A DNA stretch of 64,000 nt from Oscillospiraceae bacterium Zagget12 (GCA_001941225.1 MSHM01000005.1:1-64000); one strand, 5' to 3'. Shown: positions 1 to 7,348, numbered from the stretch's first letter. Notes: generated by a model from the sequence alone, not told the origin. A program made the numbers and translations.

Positions 1-1
1 C

Positions 2-79
2 GCACTTGCCGATTTAGTACCCGTTACCATACTGCCCTCATCTAAAAAAGCATATGTGCGGCAACAAAGGAAGTTATAA
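2..79 (+). CDS. C-terminal end of an unidentified element gene (partial)
   Basis: An open frame enters from the left edge and stops at TAA, which overlaps the next start in a TAATG junction, as expected for translationally coupled genes. Only about 25 residues are visible and no family is recognisable. Confidence 0.3.
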   Translation, partial: ALADLVPVTILPSSKKAYVRQQRKL

Positions 80-153
80 TGATATATTTACCAAGTGGCT
101 GCCAAAAGAAAATTAAAATAAGCAGTTGCTATCATAAAATACGCTTTAACTAA
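79..153 (+). CDS. Tiny hypothetical ORF, 24 aa
   Basis: ATG in a TAATG overlap with the preceding frame, with an AAGGAAG Shine-Dalgarno-like sequence just upstream. The product is basic and cysteine-containing. No family is recognised; coding status rests only on the coupling and ribosome site. Confidence 0.25.
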   Translation: MIYLPSGCQKKIKISSCYHKIRFN

Positions 154-175
154 TTAAAAAAAGGAGAATGTTTAA

Positions 176-592
176 ATGAGAGAGACGCAACAACCTACAA
201 GAGTACATATTCAGAATGACAATGAGGGATTTGATATTCCCACATCTGATATTGTAAGTATGGATATAAGACAAAATGTACATATAAATAAGTATGGACT
301 TCGCACTTACATTAACAAAGTTTATATGAAAATTCGTCCATCGGAAAATATTTTATGCGAGGGAATAAAAATGCAGTCGGAGGACTTTTTATATAGATTT
401 TCTGATTTTAATGATATTCGTTCTATCACAATAAATGAATCAACATATACTATGCCGTGGAAAGACAGAGAGGAATATGGCAATAACGAATACCAATCTT
501 CAAAATGTCTTGAAGATGTAATAGAAATAACCATACAAAAGCCGTTTGAGAAAAGAGAAAGAGGGGGTAGGGATAATATACAAAAACAATGA
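176..592 (+). CDS. Hypothetical element protein, 138 aa
   Basis: Begins at ATG behind AAAGGAG and opens the visible part of the element's gene string. The predicted product is soluble and charged, with no signal peptide or membrane segment, and a basic C-terminal tail. I do not recognise a family. The next small gene starts within its last codons, suggesting coupled translation. Confidence 0.6.
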   Translation: MRETQQPTRVHIQNDNEGFDIPTSDIVSMDIRQNVHINKYGLRTYINKVYMKIRPSENILCEGIKMQSEDFLYRFSDFNDIRSITINESTYTMPWKDREEYGNNEYQSSKCLEDVIEITIQKPFEKRERGGRDNIQKQ

Positions 593-791
593 CCCATTAG
601 CAATCCACGCTATGGAGCTTGACAGGACAGGCAATTACGGAGAGCTTAATATTTACGAAAGTGACGGATTTTTAACTTGTCCGATATGCAAAAATGATGA
701 AGCGGAATATTTGTACAAAAATAATTACAATGATGAAATTGTCGGCTGCGATGAGTGCGTGCTGACAGTGACAGAAGATGAAGAAATCTAA
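576..791 (+). CDS. Small zinc-ribbon-like protein, about 71 aa
   Basis: The frame holds two CxxC knuckles (CPIC and CDEC) about 20 residues apart, the pattern of a small zinc ribbon, and an acidic tail. The start is unclear: there is no ATG near the ribosome site, and the purine-rich GAGGGGG lies 8 nt before an in-frame ATA at 576. The ORF track's TTG at 546 has no ribosome site and ATG 612 would leave most of the N-terminus untranslated. It overlaps the end of the previous gene in another frame. Function is unknown; such proteins are common in mobile elements. Confidence 0.55.
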   Translation: MYKNNDPLAIHAMELDRTGNYGELNIYESDGFLTCPICKNDEAEYLYKNNYNDEIVGCDECVLTVTEDEEI

Positions 792-815
792 AAAATAAAA
801 AACAAAGGAGAATAT

Positions 816-1553
816 ATGAAAGTAACAATGACAAAGAAAGCAATTATCGCCTGTATAATATCAGGAATATGGGCAGCGGGAATAACAGGATGTACAGATG
901 TAAGTAGTGAAATTCTATCAACGGAACAGCCGACAGCATATGTTTCGGAAGAGGTCGTTGATAACAACGTAGAGACGCAGACCGTGCAGGAAACACAAGC
1001 ACCGGCATTTGAAACTTGGTACGTAAGTGCCAACAGCGGTCTTAATTGCAGAGACAATCCAAGCACAAGCGGAAACATATTAACCACATATCCAAAGGGT
1101 ACGGAGCTTCAAATTATCGGCATTGACGATACAGGTAAATGGTGGCAAACATGGGACGGCACAACACAGGGTTGGTGCTACAGTACATACTTTGTAGACA
1201 GCTTGGATAAGCTCACGCAAGCGACACAGCAAGCGACTTCATCAACGTCGGGAACAGTCGGAGCGTACCTCGGTAATTTCCGTATCACGGGATATACAAC
1301 GGACATCTCGGAAAACGGCGGCTCAACATTAACGGCAATGGGCGATAATGTGTATACATCGGTCGGATGGGCGATAGCGGTTGACCCAAAGGTTATCCCT
1401 CTCGGCACAAAGGTTTATATTGAGGGAATAGGCTACAGAGTTGCCCGTGACACAGGCGGCGCAATCAAGGGCAATAAGATAGATGTTCTTGTGAACACAA
1501 AATCAGAGGCATACGCGCTTACCGGCTATTATGATGTGTACTTGGCAGAGTAA
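816..1553 (+). CDS. SH3b-3D domain lipoprotein (cell-wall-active)
   Basis: The 245-residue product starts with a lipoprotein signal whose lipobox ends in TGC near residue 27. A bacterial SH3 domain follows at roughly residues 65-125 (WYVSANSGLNCR through GWCYSTYF), then a Ser/Thr-rich linker and a C-terminal 3D domain (about 148-245) holding the ARDTGG and KIDVLV motifs with the conserved aspartates. By family knowledge 3D domains have an MltA-like barrel fold and occur in peptidoglycan-acting enzymes, often with SH3b wall-binding modules. It probably acts outside the membrane on the wall, serving element transfer, release or host entry. Start ATG has an AAAGGAG site. Confidence 0.75.
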   Translation: MKVTMTKKAIIACIISGIWAAGITGCTDVSSEILSTEQPTAYVSEEVVDNNVETQTVQETQAPAFETWYVSANSGLNCRDNPSTSGNILTTYPKGTELQIIGIDDTGKWWQTWDGTTQGWCYSTYFVDSLDKLTQATQQATSSTSGTVGAYLGNFRITGYTTDISENGGSTLTAMGDNVYTSVGWAIAVDPKVIPLGTKVYIEGIGYRVARDTGGAIKGNKIDVLVNTKSEAYALTGYYDVYLAE

Positions 1554-1575
1554 CGGGAGGTGTAATAAATAGGCT

Positions 1576-1776
1576 TTGGCAACAAGAGAAAGGCTAAGAG
1601 AATTAGCTTATGCGGACTTAAAACGGGAATGTGCAATGTTTAAGGTATTAAGCGGGGAGGTTAAAACACGGCAAGCCTCCCCTGAAGAGTTAAAAATGTA
1701 TAGAGAAATGATAGAAAAATGTAAGAACAAGAGAAAGGATTTGATAAGATATGATAGAAACGCAGGTCTTACTTGA
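1576..1776 (+). CDS. Hypothetical element protein, 66 aa, TTG start
   Basis: A small, highly charged and mostly helical product rich in Arg, Lys and Glu. An in-frame TAG lies two codons before TTG 1576, so that TTG is the first possible start; GGGAGG lies about 15 nt upstream, which is long. Its end overlaps the start of the next gene by 26 nt. No family is recognised. Confidence 0.45.
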   Translation: MATRERLRELAYADLKRECAMFKVLSGEVKTRQASPEELKMYREMIEKCKNKRKDLIRYDRNAGLT

Positions 1777-1978
1777 CACAATGAGCAAGGTTCAGGAATT
1801 TAACGCCGCTTGCCAAAAACACATAGGTGAGGTAACGGTGTATAGCGGAAAGTACATAGTCAACGGCAAATCAATCATGGGTTTGTACAGTCTTGATTTG
1901 GCAACTCCGATAAAGGTTGATTTTGAGGGAGAAATTGAAGAAGAAATTAAGCCGATAATAGGGCAGTATGTGATTTAA
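1751..1978 (+). CDS. HPr-like domain protein without the phospho-histidine
   Basis: The 75-residue product matches the HPr fold at the GKSIMGLYSLDL segment, corresponding to the Ser46 regulatory region of HPr, and in the preceding helix and strand. The N-terminal GIHARPA-type motif with the PTS-phosphorylated histidine is absent, so phosphotransfer is not expected. HPr-like proteins without this histidine occur in Clostridia and their role is not established. It lies immediately upstream of thyX in the same polarity. Confidence 0.55.
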   Translation: MIETQVLLDTMSKVQEFNAACQKHIGEVTVYSGKYIVNGKSIMGLYSLDLATPIKVDFEGEIEEEIKPIIGQYVI

Positions 1979-1989
1979 GAGGACATTGT

Positions 1990-2715
1990 ATGAAAGTTAA
2001 TTTAATTACATATACACAAAATCCCGAGCTGACGGTAGCAATGGCACATAAGGCTTGCTATTCATCATCAGGCTTATCGGAAATTATATCAAAGGGCATG
2101 ACGGAAGATGAGATTGTACGTCATATAAGGGACGCAGTCACCAGTAATCACAAGTCCGTATTGGAACACGCTTCATTTACATTTGCTATAGAGGGAATAT
2201 CCCGAGCGTGCAGTCATCAACTGGTACGCCATAGGATAGCAAGCTATTCACAGAAATCTCAACGATACGTCAACATGGACGATTTCGAGTATATCACACC
2301 GCCCGAAATAAAGGATGATTCAAGTACCGCTATGGTCTTTGATAAAGCGATGAGCGTTATAGCAGAGCAGTATAACAAGATATACTCCGACTTGTTCACA
2401 AAATATCAGCAAGAGGGTATGTTGTGCCGAGAGGCAAGGACAAAGGCACAAGAAAACGCGAGAGCGGTACTGCCAAACGCTTGCGAAACGCAGCTTATTA
2501 TGACAATGAACGCAAGCAGCCTACTTCATTTCTTTGAACTCCGTTGCTGTAACAGAGCGCAGGACGAGATACGTAATTTAGCGGAAGAAATGTTAAGACA
2601 GTGTAAGAAAGTCGCTCCAAATATTTTTGCCACAGCGGGCGCACCGTGTATAAGAGGTAATTGCCCCGAGGGTAAAATGAGCTGTGGTAAACCAAAATCA
2701 AAGGAGGAAATTTAA
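1990..2715 (+). CDS. thyX: FAD-dependent thymidylate synthase ThyX
   Basis: ThyX makes dTMP from dUMP using methylenetetrahydrofolate and reduced FAD. The 241-residue product carries the family signature RHRIASYSQKSQRY (RHRx5-7S type) near residues 78-91, followed by the helical C-terminal half with the ELR motif that contacts the nucleotide. Length is normal. Start ATG has an AGAGGA site. The stop overlaps the next start (TAATG), coupling it to a nucleotide kinase. ThyX is a frequent phage or element cargo, supplying thymidylate during replication independently of host ThyA. Confidence 0.92.
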   Translation: MKVNLITYTQNPELTVAMAHKACYSSSGLSEIISKGMTEDEIVRHIRDAVTSNHKSVLEHASFTFAIEGISRACSHQLVRHRIASYSQKSQRYVNMDDFEYITPPEIKDDSSTAMVFDKAMSVIAEQYNKIYSDLFTKYQQEGMLCREARTKAQENARAVLPNACETQLIMTMNASSLLHFFELRCCNRAQDEIRNLAEEMLRQCKKVAPNIFATAGAPCIRGNCPEGKMSCGKPKSKEEI

Positions 2716-3278
2716 TGTCAAAGTATTTATATTGTATTGTCGGGAAGTCGGGTTCCGGCAAAGACAGTATTGTAAACTATCTGTGCGACCGATACGGCTA
2801 TACAAAGGTTCAGTCATACACAACACGCAAGCCGAGAGCAGACCCGCAGGATAAATATAATCATACGTTCATGACGGAGCTTGATTTCCAAAGAGATAAA
2901 TATGATGATAAGGTTATAGCCTCTACATATTTTGACGGACATCATTATTGGACTACCCCCGATATGTTGGATAATGCCGATTTCTATGTAATAGATATTC
3001 AAGGTCTTAAAGAGCTTAAACGAAAGTATAAGCATAGAAAAATTATTTCAATATATATTGACGCAAGGGACGATATAAGAATCAGACGTATGCGAAAAAG
3101 GGGAGAGTTACCGTCCGAGATAGGAAAGCGATTTAAGAACGATAAGGAAAAATTTTCCGAAGCGGACAGCTACGATTTTGATTGGGCGGTTAAAAATAAC
3201 GGCAGATTCGGTATTAAGCGGATATGCAGAAAGATAAACAGGGCAATTAAAAATAACGAAAGGACGTATTGCATTTGA
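2715..3278 (+). CDS. Guanylate-kinase-like nucleotide kinase
   Basis: The 187-residue product opens with a P-loop (GKSGSGKDS, about residues 9-17), then SYTTRKPR, which matches the GMP-binding SxTTRxPR motif of guanylate kinases, and later the R-rich lid segment and a VIDIQG Walker-B-like strand. It probably phosphorylates a (deoxy)nucleoside monophosphate. Coupling to thyX by a one-base overlap suggests a dNTP-supply module. It is divergent from housekeeping Gmk, so substrate specificity is uncertain. Confidence 0.75.
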   Translation: MSKYLYCIVGKSGSGKDSIVNYLCDRYGYTKVQSYTTRKPRADPQDKYNHTFMTELDFQRDKYDDKVIASTYFDGHHYWTTPDMLDNADFYVIDIQGLKELKRKYKHRKIISIYIDARDDIRIRRMRKRGELPSEIGKRFKNDKEKFSEADSYDFDWAVKNNGRFGIKRICRKINRAIKNNERTYCI

Positions 3279-3493
3279 GGAATCTTCAAATTTACCTCGC
3301 CGGAGGTATGCAAAATCTATCATTGGAAGAGCAAACCGGTTGGAGAGACTATATCAAGGACACTTTGCCCAATTCATCAAATAAAAACCTTGTTATCATA
3401 GCTCAATTAGGTGTTCTCGAAATGGAGTATAGCGACCTAAAGAAGATTTCATCGGAACGAGGTACGGGCAGTTTGGGAAGTAGTGGAAAATAA
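3275..3493 (+). pseudogene. 5' fragment of a nucleoside 2-deoxyribosyltransferase-like gene
   Basis: The first ~35 codons (IYLAGGMQNL then TGWRDYIKD) look like the N-terminus of nucleoside 2-deoxyribosyltransferase-like proteins that often accompany thyX and kinase genes in phages. After KNLV the frame stops resembling any protein and simply runs into a predicted structured RNA to a chance stop. The remainder of the gene is not found downstream. TTG 3275, about 10 nt after AAAGGA, is the better start than TTG 3269. It is best read as interrupted and truncated. Confidence 0.5.
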
Positions 3494-3680
3494 TATAAGG
3501 ATAAGTAAATAGTACAATCGGCGGTTGGACAAAGATAAAGTCGGTCAAGAAAATAATCCGTGCCGTTAGGTAACGTCAAGGAAAAATTGATATTCCGAGG
3601 TGGGTAATCGGTTCCGATATGTGGAGTATCTGAACCACGCAGCACACTTGCAGTAGGTGAAAAGCCTTGCACCGCCGTTT
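3393..3680 (+). ncRNA. Candidate structured RNA inserted in the deoxyribosyltransferase-like gene
   Basis: About 285 nt without a convincing ORF but with many perfect helices: 3407-3412/3435-3440 (TTAGGT/ACCTAA), 3461-3467/3558-3564, hairpins 3564-3575, 3576-3590, 3607-3618, 3621-3638 (GTGG/CCAC) and 3656-3673 (GGTG/CACC). CGGCGGT at 3519-3525, inside the long 3461-3564 helix, is exactly complementary to ACCGCCG at 3671-3677, which would form a pseudoknot. The arrangement recalls mobile HEARO/omega-RNA elements (IscB-associated) more than a group I or II intron: I see no P7-like guanosine site or domain V. No nuclease gene is nearby, so it would be a stand-alone copy. Boundaries are approximate. 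Confidence 0.5.
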
Positions 3681-3720
3681 ATATATAAACAATTTTAATT
3701 ACCGAGAAAGGAGATAAGAC

Positions 3721-3954
3721 TTGAAAGAAGAAACAATATACATTTGTGAAACTTGCGGCAAAAGAATGAAAAATCAGTATGATATGAAACTCCACGAAGC
3801 CGCCCATTTTGACAACACACCCGAGCAATATCATAAGCGGATGGAGCTGCAAAACGAGGTAGGTCAAGCAGCTATCGCATACAGCAGCGCGGTAAAGCGT
3901 TTGGCGGATTTTGAAAAAGACAATATAAACTTTACGGAGGATGACGATGAATAG
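3721..3954 (+). CDS. Small C2H2-type zinc-finger-like protein, 77 aa
   Basis: TTG start 8 nt or so after GAAAGGAG. Residues 5-27 contain CETCGK then HEAAH with two cysteines and two histidines spaced like a C2H2 finger (C-x2-C-x12-H-x3-H). The rest is helical and acidic. Such single-finger proteins in mobile elements may bind DNA, but no target can be inferred. Its end overlaps the next gene's start. Confidence 0.55.
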   Translation: MKEETIYICETCGKRMKNQYDMKLHEAAHFDNTPEQYHKRMELQNEVGQAAIAYSSAVKRLADFEKDNINFTEDDDE

Positions 3955-4246
3955 AAATAAACTTGTAGTTGATACCGCGAAAAATTTTTGCCAATTCAAA
4001 TTTGAAAGATATATGCGTGCAACATCGGTTTATTGGGTAATGTTCTTTATCCATATGGCGGCTTGCGTTGTTACATGGGTCACAAATATACCCTCGTTCC
4101 CGCTTACGTTTATCACATTGCTTATAACGCTCATTTGCTTTGCCGCAATGCTCATTACAAGACGGATGTGGAGTTTGAGTTTAAGGAAACTATTTAAACC
4201 CGAGCATTTCAACGAAAACGGCGAACATGAAACGGCAGAGAAATAA
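3947..4246 (+). CDS. Small two-helix membrane protein
   Basis: I chose ATG 3947 because GGAGG ends 6 nt before it; the upstream ATG 3941 directly abuts the ribosome site. The product of about 99 residues has two hydrophobic segments (about residues 27-45 and 50-70) with a short loop, then a basic and finally acidic cytoplasmic tail. No family is recognised. It overlaps the preceding gene's stop, so the two are probably co-translated. Confidence 0.55.
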   Translation: MNRNKLVVDTAKNFCQFKFERYMRATSVYWVMFFIHMAACVVTWVTNIPSFPLTFITLLITLICFAAMLITRRMWSLSLRKLFKPEHFNENGEHETAEK

Positions 4247-4295
4247 TATTTGATAAAACTAACATTTCATAAACAAAAATAAGGAGGAATTACAG

Positions 4296-4436
4296 ATGTC
4301 AAAGAAAACAGAATATTCAAAATTAGAAAGTATTTTCCGCAAGCTCGATAACGAGATTGCAAGACGCAAGGAGGAACATTCCAAAAAGGAAAAAGACAAA
4401 AATAAGTCAACAGGAGAAACTACGACAAATGGATGA
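4296..4436 (+). CDS. Small charged protein, 46 aa (not in ORF track)
   Basis: ATG 4296 lies 9 nt after a strong AAGGAGG site. The 46-residue product is lysine/glutamate-rich and probably a helix or coiled coil (KLDNEIARRKEEHSKKEK). It ends in ATGGATGA, overlapping the next start by 8 nt. The strong ribosome site and overlap support it as a real gene; function unknown. Confidence 0.5.
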   Translation: MSKKTEYSKLESIFRKLDNEIARRKEEHSKKEKDKNKSTGETTTNG

Positions 4437-4818
4437 ATATCTAACAGATGAATATATAGCCAAAATATGTAAAACAAACAAAAGGTTATCGCCTGAAGAG
4501 AGGGACTACATATGCGAATCTTTATCCAATGCTATAAGCAAACCAATTCTCGAATGCGGAACAAATCAAGACTATACGGCACATTATCTATCTCATAACT
4601 ACACAGATACACAGTTAAAAAATGCGTTCAACAGAGCCAAAGAACAGATTACACAAGCGGAAGAAAATTATGCCATATGGAATCCGATAAATAAGTTTGT
4701 GAGCGGCGAAATAACATTTAATGAAATGTTAGAGCTTTCTTGCCAACGGGTAGAGGAGCTGATATTTGAAAAGGTGGAGGTTAAACAATCGAAAAACCAA
4801 CAGGAGGATTTACAGTAA
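4429..4818 (+). CDS. Hypothetical element protein, 129 aa
   Basis: ATG 4429 is chosen over the upstream TTG because AGGAG lies about 12 nt before it and it overlaps the stop of the 46-aa gene. The product is soluble, helical and acidic with no recognisable motif. The next gene begins immediately after its stop. Confidence 0.55.
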   Translation: MDEYLTDEYIAKICKTNKRLSPEERDYICESLSNAISKPILECGTNQDYTAHYLSHNYTDTQLKNAFNRAKEQITQAEENYAIWNPINKFVSGEITFNEMLELSCQRVEELIFEKVEVKQSKNQQEDLQ

Positions 4819-5022
4819 ATGAAATATTTTCCGGACTCATATGTGGACAAGTTACGTATGCCGAAAACAAGGCTGTGTATATCCGAGGATTATGATGTCC
4901 TCAAAAAAAGGACATATCGCAACGTAGACAGAGACGGTAATTTTGACGAAACATTACCTATTCGTACCGAATATTACACAACAGAGGGAACTTTAATAGG
5001 GGAGATATTAGAGAGTGAATGA
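4819..5022 (+). CDS. Hypothetical element protein, 67 aa
   Basis: ATG directly follows the preceding stop, with AGGAGG upstream inside the previous gene. A small charged product with no known motif. Its end overlaps the GTG start of the next ORF. Confidence 0.5.
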   Translation: MKYFPDSYVDKLRMPKTRLCISEDYDVLKKRTYRNVDRDGNFDETLPIRTEYYTTEGTLIGEILESE

Positions 5023-5260
5023 TATAGATATGCAAGATGTAGACAGACAGCTCACTTTGGATTTCATTTCTAACGCCCTTGAAGTCACGGAAACGGGCGA
5101 TATATGTTGGAACGAATATTATAGAAGCTTGACAGACGAGCAAGTGCGAGAGCTGTCCAATAAGATTTTCGATACCTTTAGCAGTGCCGAAATAATCAAT
5201 ACCGCCGATGAACTGACTACGGAAGAAGTTATCAATGAAATGATAAAACGATTCAGATAG
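5015..5260 (+). CDS. Hypothetical acidic protein, 81 aa
   Basis: GTG 5015 lies about 10 nt after GGGGAG and overlaps the preceding stop. The product is acidic and predicted helical (LTLDFISNALEV, ELSNKIFDTF). No family assignment. It continues the string of coupled small element genes. Confidence 0.5.
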   Translation: MNDIDMQDVDRQLTLDFISNALEVTETGDICWNEYYRSLTDEQVRELSNKIFDTFSSAEIINTADELTTEEVINEMIKRFR

Positions 5261-5468
5261 TCCGTCCGTTGTTTCAAGATTGGTTATCGATAAATTACGT
5301 GAGTATGAAAGGATAGATACCGAGCTTGATTCCTACTGGAAAAGCTTTTTCTTGGAGCTGTGCGAAGCAATAAGGGAGCAGATGTAATATTTTTACACTT
5401 TTTCCTGCTAAAATAGATGAGAGATTACAGTTTTTACAACGAAAAAATGAAAGGAGATAATAGGAAAA

Positions 5469-5744
5469 TTGAGTAGACAAGAGGAATTTAAAAAAATAAA
5501 AGAACTGATAACAGAAAATTTTGATGATGCGTCTGCGGGTATTTTTAGTACAAGAAATCTTTTTGGAGATCCAATGGATATGCTTTACAAAGGTGAATAT
5601 TTCCAATTAGATGTATGTTACCGTTGTATGTATTTTGAAGTATTCGGAACGACCTACAAGGAATTCAACGAGTTACATGAATATTATCGGGATTGCAAAG
5701 AAAGATGGCGAATCAATAATATGCAAAAAAAGTCAGAGTATTAA
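5469..5744 (+). CDS. Hypothetical element protein, 91 aa
   Basis: TTG start behind AAAGGAG with a long spacer. The product has a central VCYRCMYFEVFG segment with two cysteines and a helical charged C-terminus. No family recognised. A 208-bp gap before it holds only one weak 36-codon frame. Confidence 0.45.
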   Translation: MSRQEEFKKIKELITENFDDASAGIFSTRNLFGDPMDMLYKGEYFQLDVCYRCMYFEVFGTTYKEFNELHEYYRDCKERWRINNMQKKSEY

Positions 5745-5769
5745 TAGAAAAATGAAAGGAAGTAAAAGA

Positions 5770-6726
5770 ATGAATAAACCTACATATGGATTAGGCTGTC
5801 AAAAATCACCGTATGACAGCCGAGACTATCAATTTTCATCATTGGTTAAGGCAAATAAAACAGACACCTATCCGGCAGAATATACACCTAAGTTTGAGGT
5901 AGATGTATTCGACCAAGGACAAACCTCTATGTGCTGTGCTTGTGCCACAGCGATGAGCAGACATATCTTTGAGCTTACCGACAGCGGCTCCACAAAGAGG
6001 ATGTCACCCGCCTATATCTACGGCAATAGAGCGGAATCCGTTGTTGAGGACGGAGTGTATGAGGGAGAGGGAATGTATTTAAAGGACGCTCTAAAACAGC
6101 TTACAAACTGCGGCGATTGCTATTTTGACACATTACCCACATTCGGAACCTATGATGACTGCAAGGAAAGCTACACAAAGGTTAAGGAAACAGCGGATAT
6201 TGAAGCTCATCCGTTTAGGACAAGCTCATACTATGCCGTAAAAACAGACACCGAAATTATGAGGGCTATTATGGAAACGGGGAGCGTTATAGCCTCGTAT
6301 CTCGTAACATCAGGGTGGTATTCTACCGGCAAGGACGGTATTATTCCGATGTACGGCAATATAGAAGGCGGTCACGCAGTGCTTATTGTAGGTTGGAAGG
6401 TTATTAACGATAAACGCTACTGGATAATTCTAAACAGTTGGGGCAAAGAATGGGGAGATAACGGATTCGGTTATATTGAATCAAATGAATTGATGATGGA
6501 GGCGTATTGTGTTTTAGATGAAGTACACGAGCGTAAAATGATGGATATGGAAACCATAGCACAGCTCCAAAATCAATTAGAGGAGCTTAAAGGAAAGCTT
6601 AAAGAGTATCAAGGCTTATTTCATTCAGCGAATATAGAAACATATACAACACCGTTTGACGACCAACCGGCAGATATAGCTACCTGTCAAATTGGAATTA
6701 TGCCAACTAAAGGAGGAGTAATATGA
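5770..6726 (+). CDS. Papain-like C1-family cysteine peptidase
   Basis: ATG 5770 is preferred: AAAGGAAG lies just upstream and the protein then begins as C1 peptidases of this type do (YGLGCQKSPYDSRDY); the track's longer form is out-of-family sequence. The 318-residue product has the catalytic cysteine region (QGQTSMCCACATA, near residue 52), histidine in GGHAVLIVGW and asparagine in ILNSWGKEWGDNGFGYI, so the papain triad is complete. A helical Glu/Leu-rich stretch at about residues 255-290 is probably a coiled coil. There is no signal peptide or propeptide. It overlaps the next gene by 4 nt, a single-pass membrane protein, and is in the same string as xis. Confidence 0.8.
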   Translation: MNKPTYGLGCQKSPYDSRDYQFSSLVKANKTDTYPAEYTPKFEVDVFDQGQTSMCCACATAMSRHIFELTDSGSTKRMSPAYIYGNRAESVVEDGVYEGEGMYLKDALKQLTNCGDCYFDTLPTFGTYDDCKESYTKVKETADIEAHPFRTSSYYAVKTDTEIMRAIMETGSVIASYLVTSGWYSTGKDGIIPMYGNIEGGHAVLIVGWKVINDKRYWIILNSWGKEWGDNGFGYIESNELMMEAYCVLDEVHERKMMDMETIAQLQNQLEELKGKLKEYQGLFHSANIETYTTPFDDQPADIATCQIGIMPTKGGVI

Positions 6727-7085
6727 GCGGAAGTGTAACACTGGCGGCTGATTTTGCCGCCGCAACATGGATGTTTCTCTTTGTCGCGATAATATTGATT
6801 GTGGCAAATCAGATTATAACAATTATTAAAAATTTCAGAGCGGCAAAGGGTGATATTCCCGATGACGATTATATTATAACTCGCAAGGATTTAGAGGATA
6901 TAGAAAAGAGTATACTAAGGACAGACTTAGCCGTAGAGAGCGTGGAGGACAGTATCTTAGAGCTTACTATGGCAATTTGCCAAAATACCGAGGAGCTTAA
7001 TAATATCTTAAAAGAAATTGACGATTCTTACAATCTTGAAAATGAAGAATCTGACGAACAGACAGAAACAGAGGGTAAGATATGA
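6723..7085 (+). CDS. Single-pass membrane protein with coiled-coil tail
   Basis: The 120-residue product has one hydrophobic segment (about residues 13-35, TWMFLFVAIILIVANQIITII) followed by a basic patch and a long acidic, heptad-like cytoplasmic region. The layout fits a membrane anchor or possibly a holin-like protein, but one TM with a long tail is not diagnostic. ATG overlaps the peptidase stop (ATGA) and its own stop overlaps xis, so all three are likely co-translated. Confidence 0.6.
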   Translation: MSGSVTLAADFAAATWMFLFVAIILIVANQIITIIKNFRAAKGDIPDDDYIITRKDLEDIEKSILRTDLAVESVEDSILELTMAICQNTEELNNILKEIDDSYNLENEESDEQTETEGKI

Positions 7086-7264
7086 TAGATGAACCAAAAC
7101 TCTTGAATGTGAAAGAATTTTGTAAATATATAGGCGTAGGCGAGCGTACAGCAAGAAAGCTGCTCGCCGAGCCTAATTGCTCCTATGTGTTCAGATTAGG
7201 CGGCAAAATAATGGTAAATAAAACCATATTGGATAAATGGATTGATAACAACACGGGAAGATAA
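7082..7264 (+). CDS. xis: Excisionase (Tn916 Xis-like, helix-turn-helix)
   Basis: The 60-residue product has the MerR/Xis-type winged-helix start LNVKEFCKYIGVGERTARKLL and a VFRLGGKIMVNKTILDKWI wing and helix, the typical pattern of small element excisionases that bend DNA at the attachment site and steer integrase toward excision. It sits just upstream of the integrase, the usual arrangement, and overlaps the preceding membrane-protein gene. Confidence 0.8.
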   Translation: MIDEPKLLNVKEFCKYIGVGERTARKLLAEPNCSYVFRLGGKIMVNKTILDKWIDNNTGR

Positions 7265-7275
7265 TTGAAAAAATA

Positions 7276-7322
7276 TTGAAAAACAAATCATGGTATGCTA
7301 TAATTACCATAGTGTCTATGGT
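7276..7322 (+). promoter_or_regulatory. Integrase promoter with overlapping inverted repeats
   Basis: TTGAAA (7276-7281), a 17-bp spacer and TATAAT (7299-7304) form a strong sigma-A-type promoter between xis and int. ATGGTA (7290-7295) and TACCAT (7305-7310) flank the -10 element symmetrically, and a second repeat, ACCATAG/CTATGGT (7306-7312/7316-7322), covers the likely start of transcription. This looks like an operator for a repressor or for Xis. Confidence 0.7.
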
Positions 7323-7348
7323 TTGTTTCGAGAAAGGAGAGACAAATC

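Noticed and set aside
3393-3680. Group I or group II intron
   Set aside because: No P7-type guanosine-binding core, no domain V-like hairpin and no downstream exon of the interrupted gene were found.
5280-5387. 36-codon frame (TTG start) ending in REQM between two element genes
   Set aside because: No ribosome site and no family; the frame merely continues open from an alternative reading of the preceding gene. Coding status cannot be supported.
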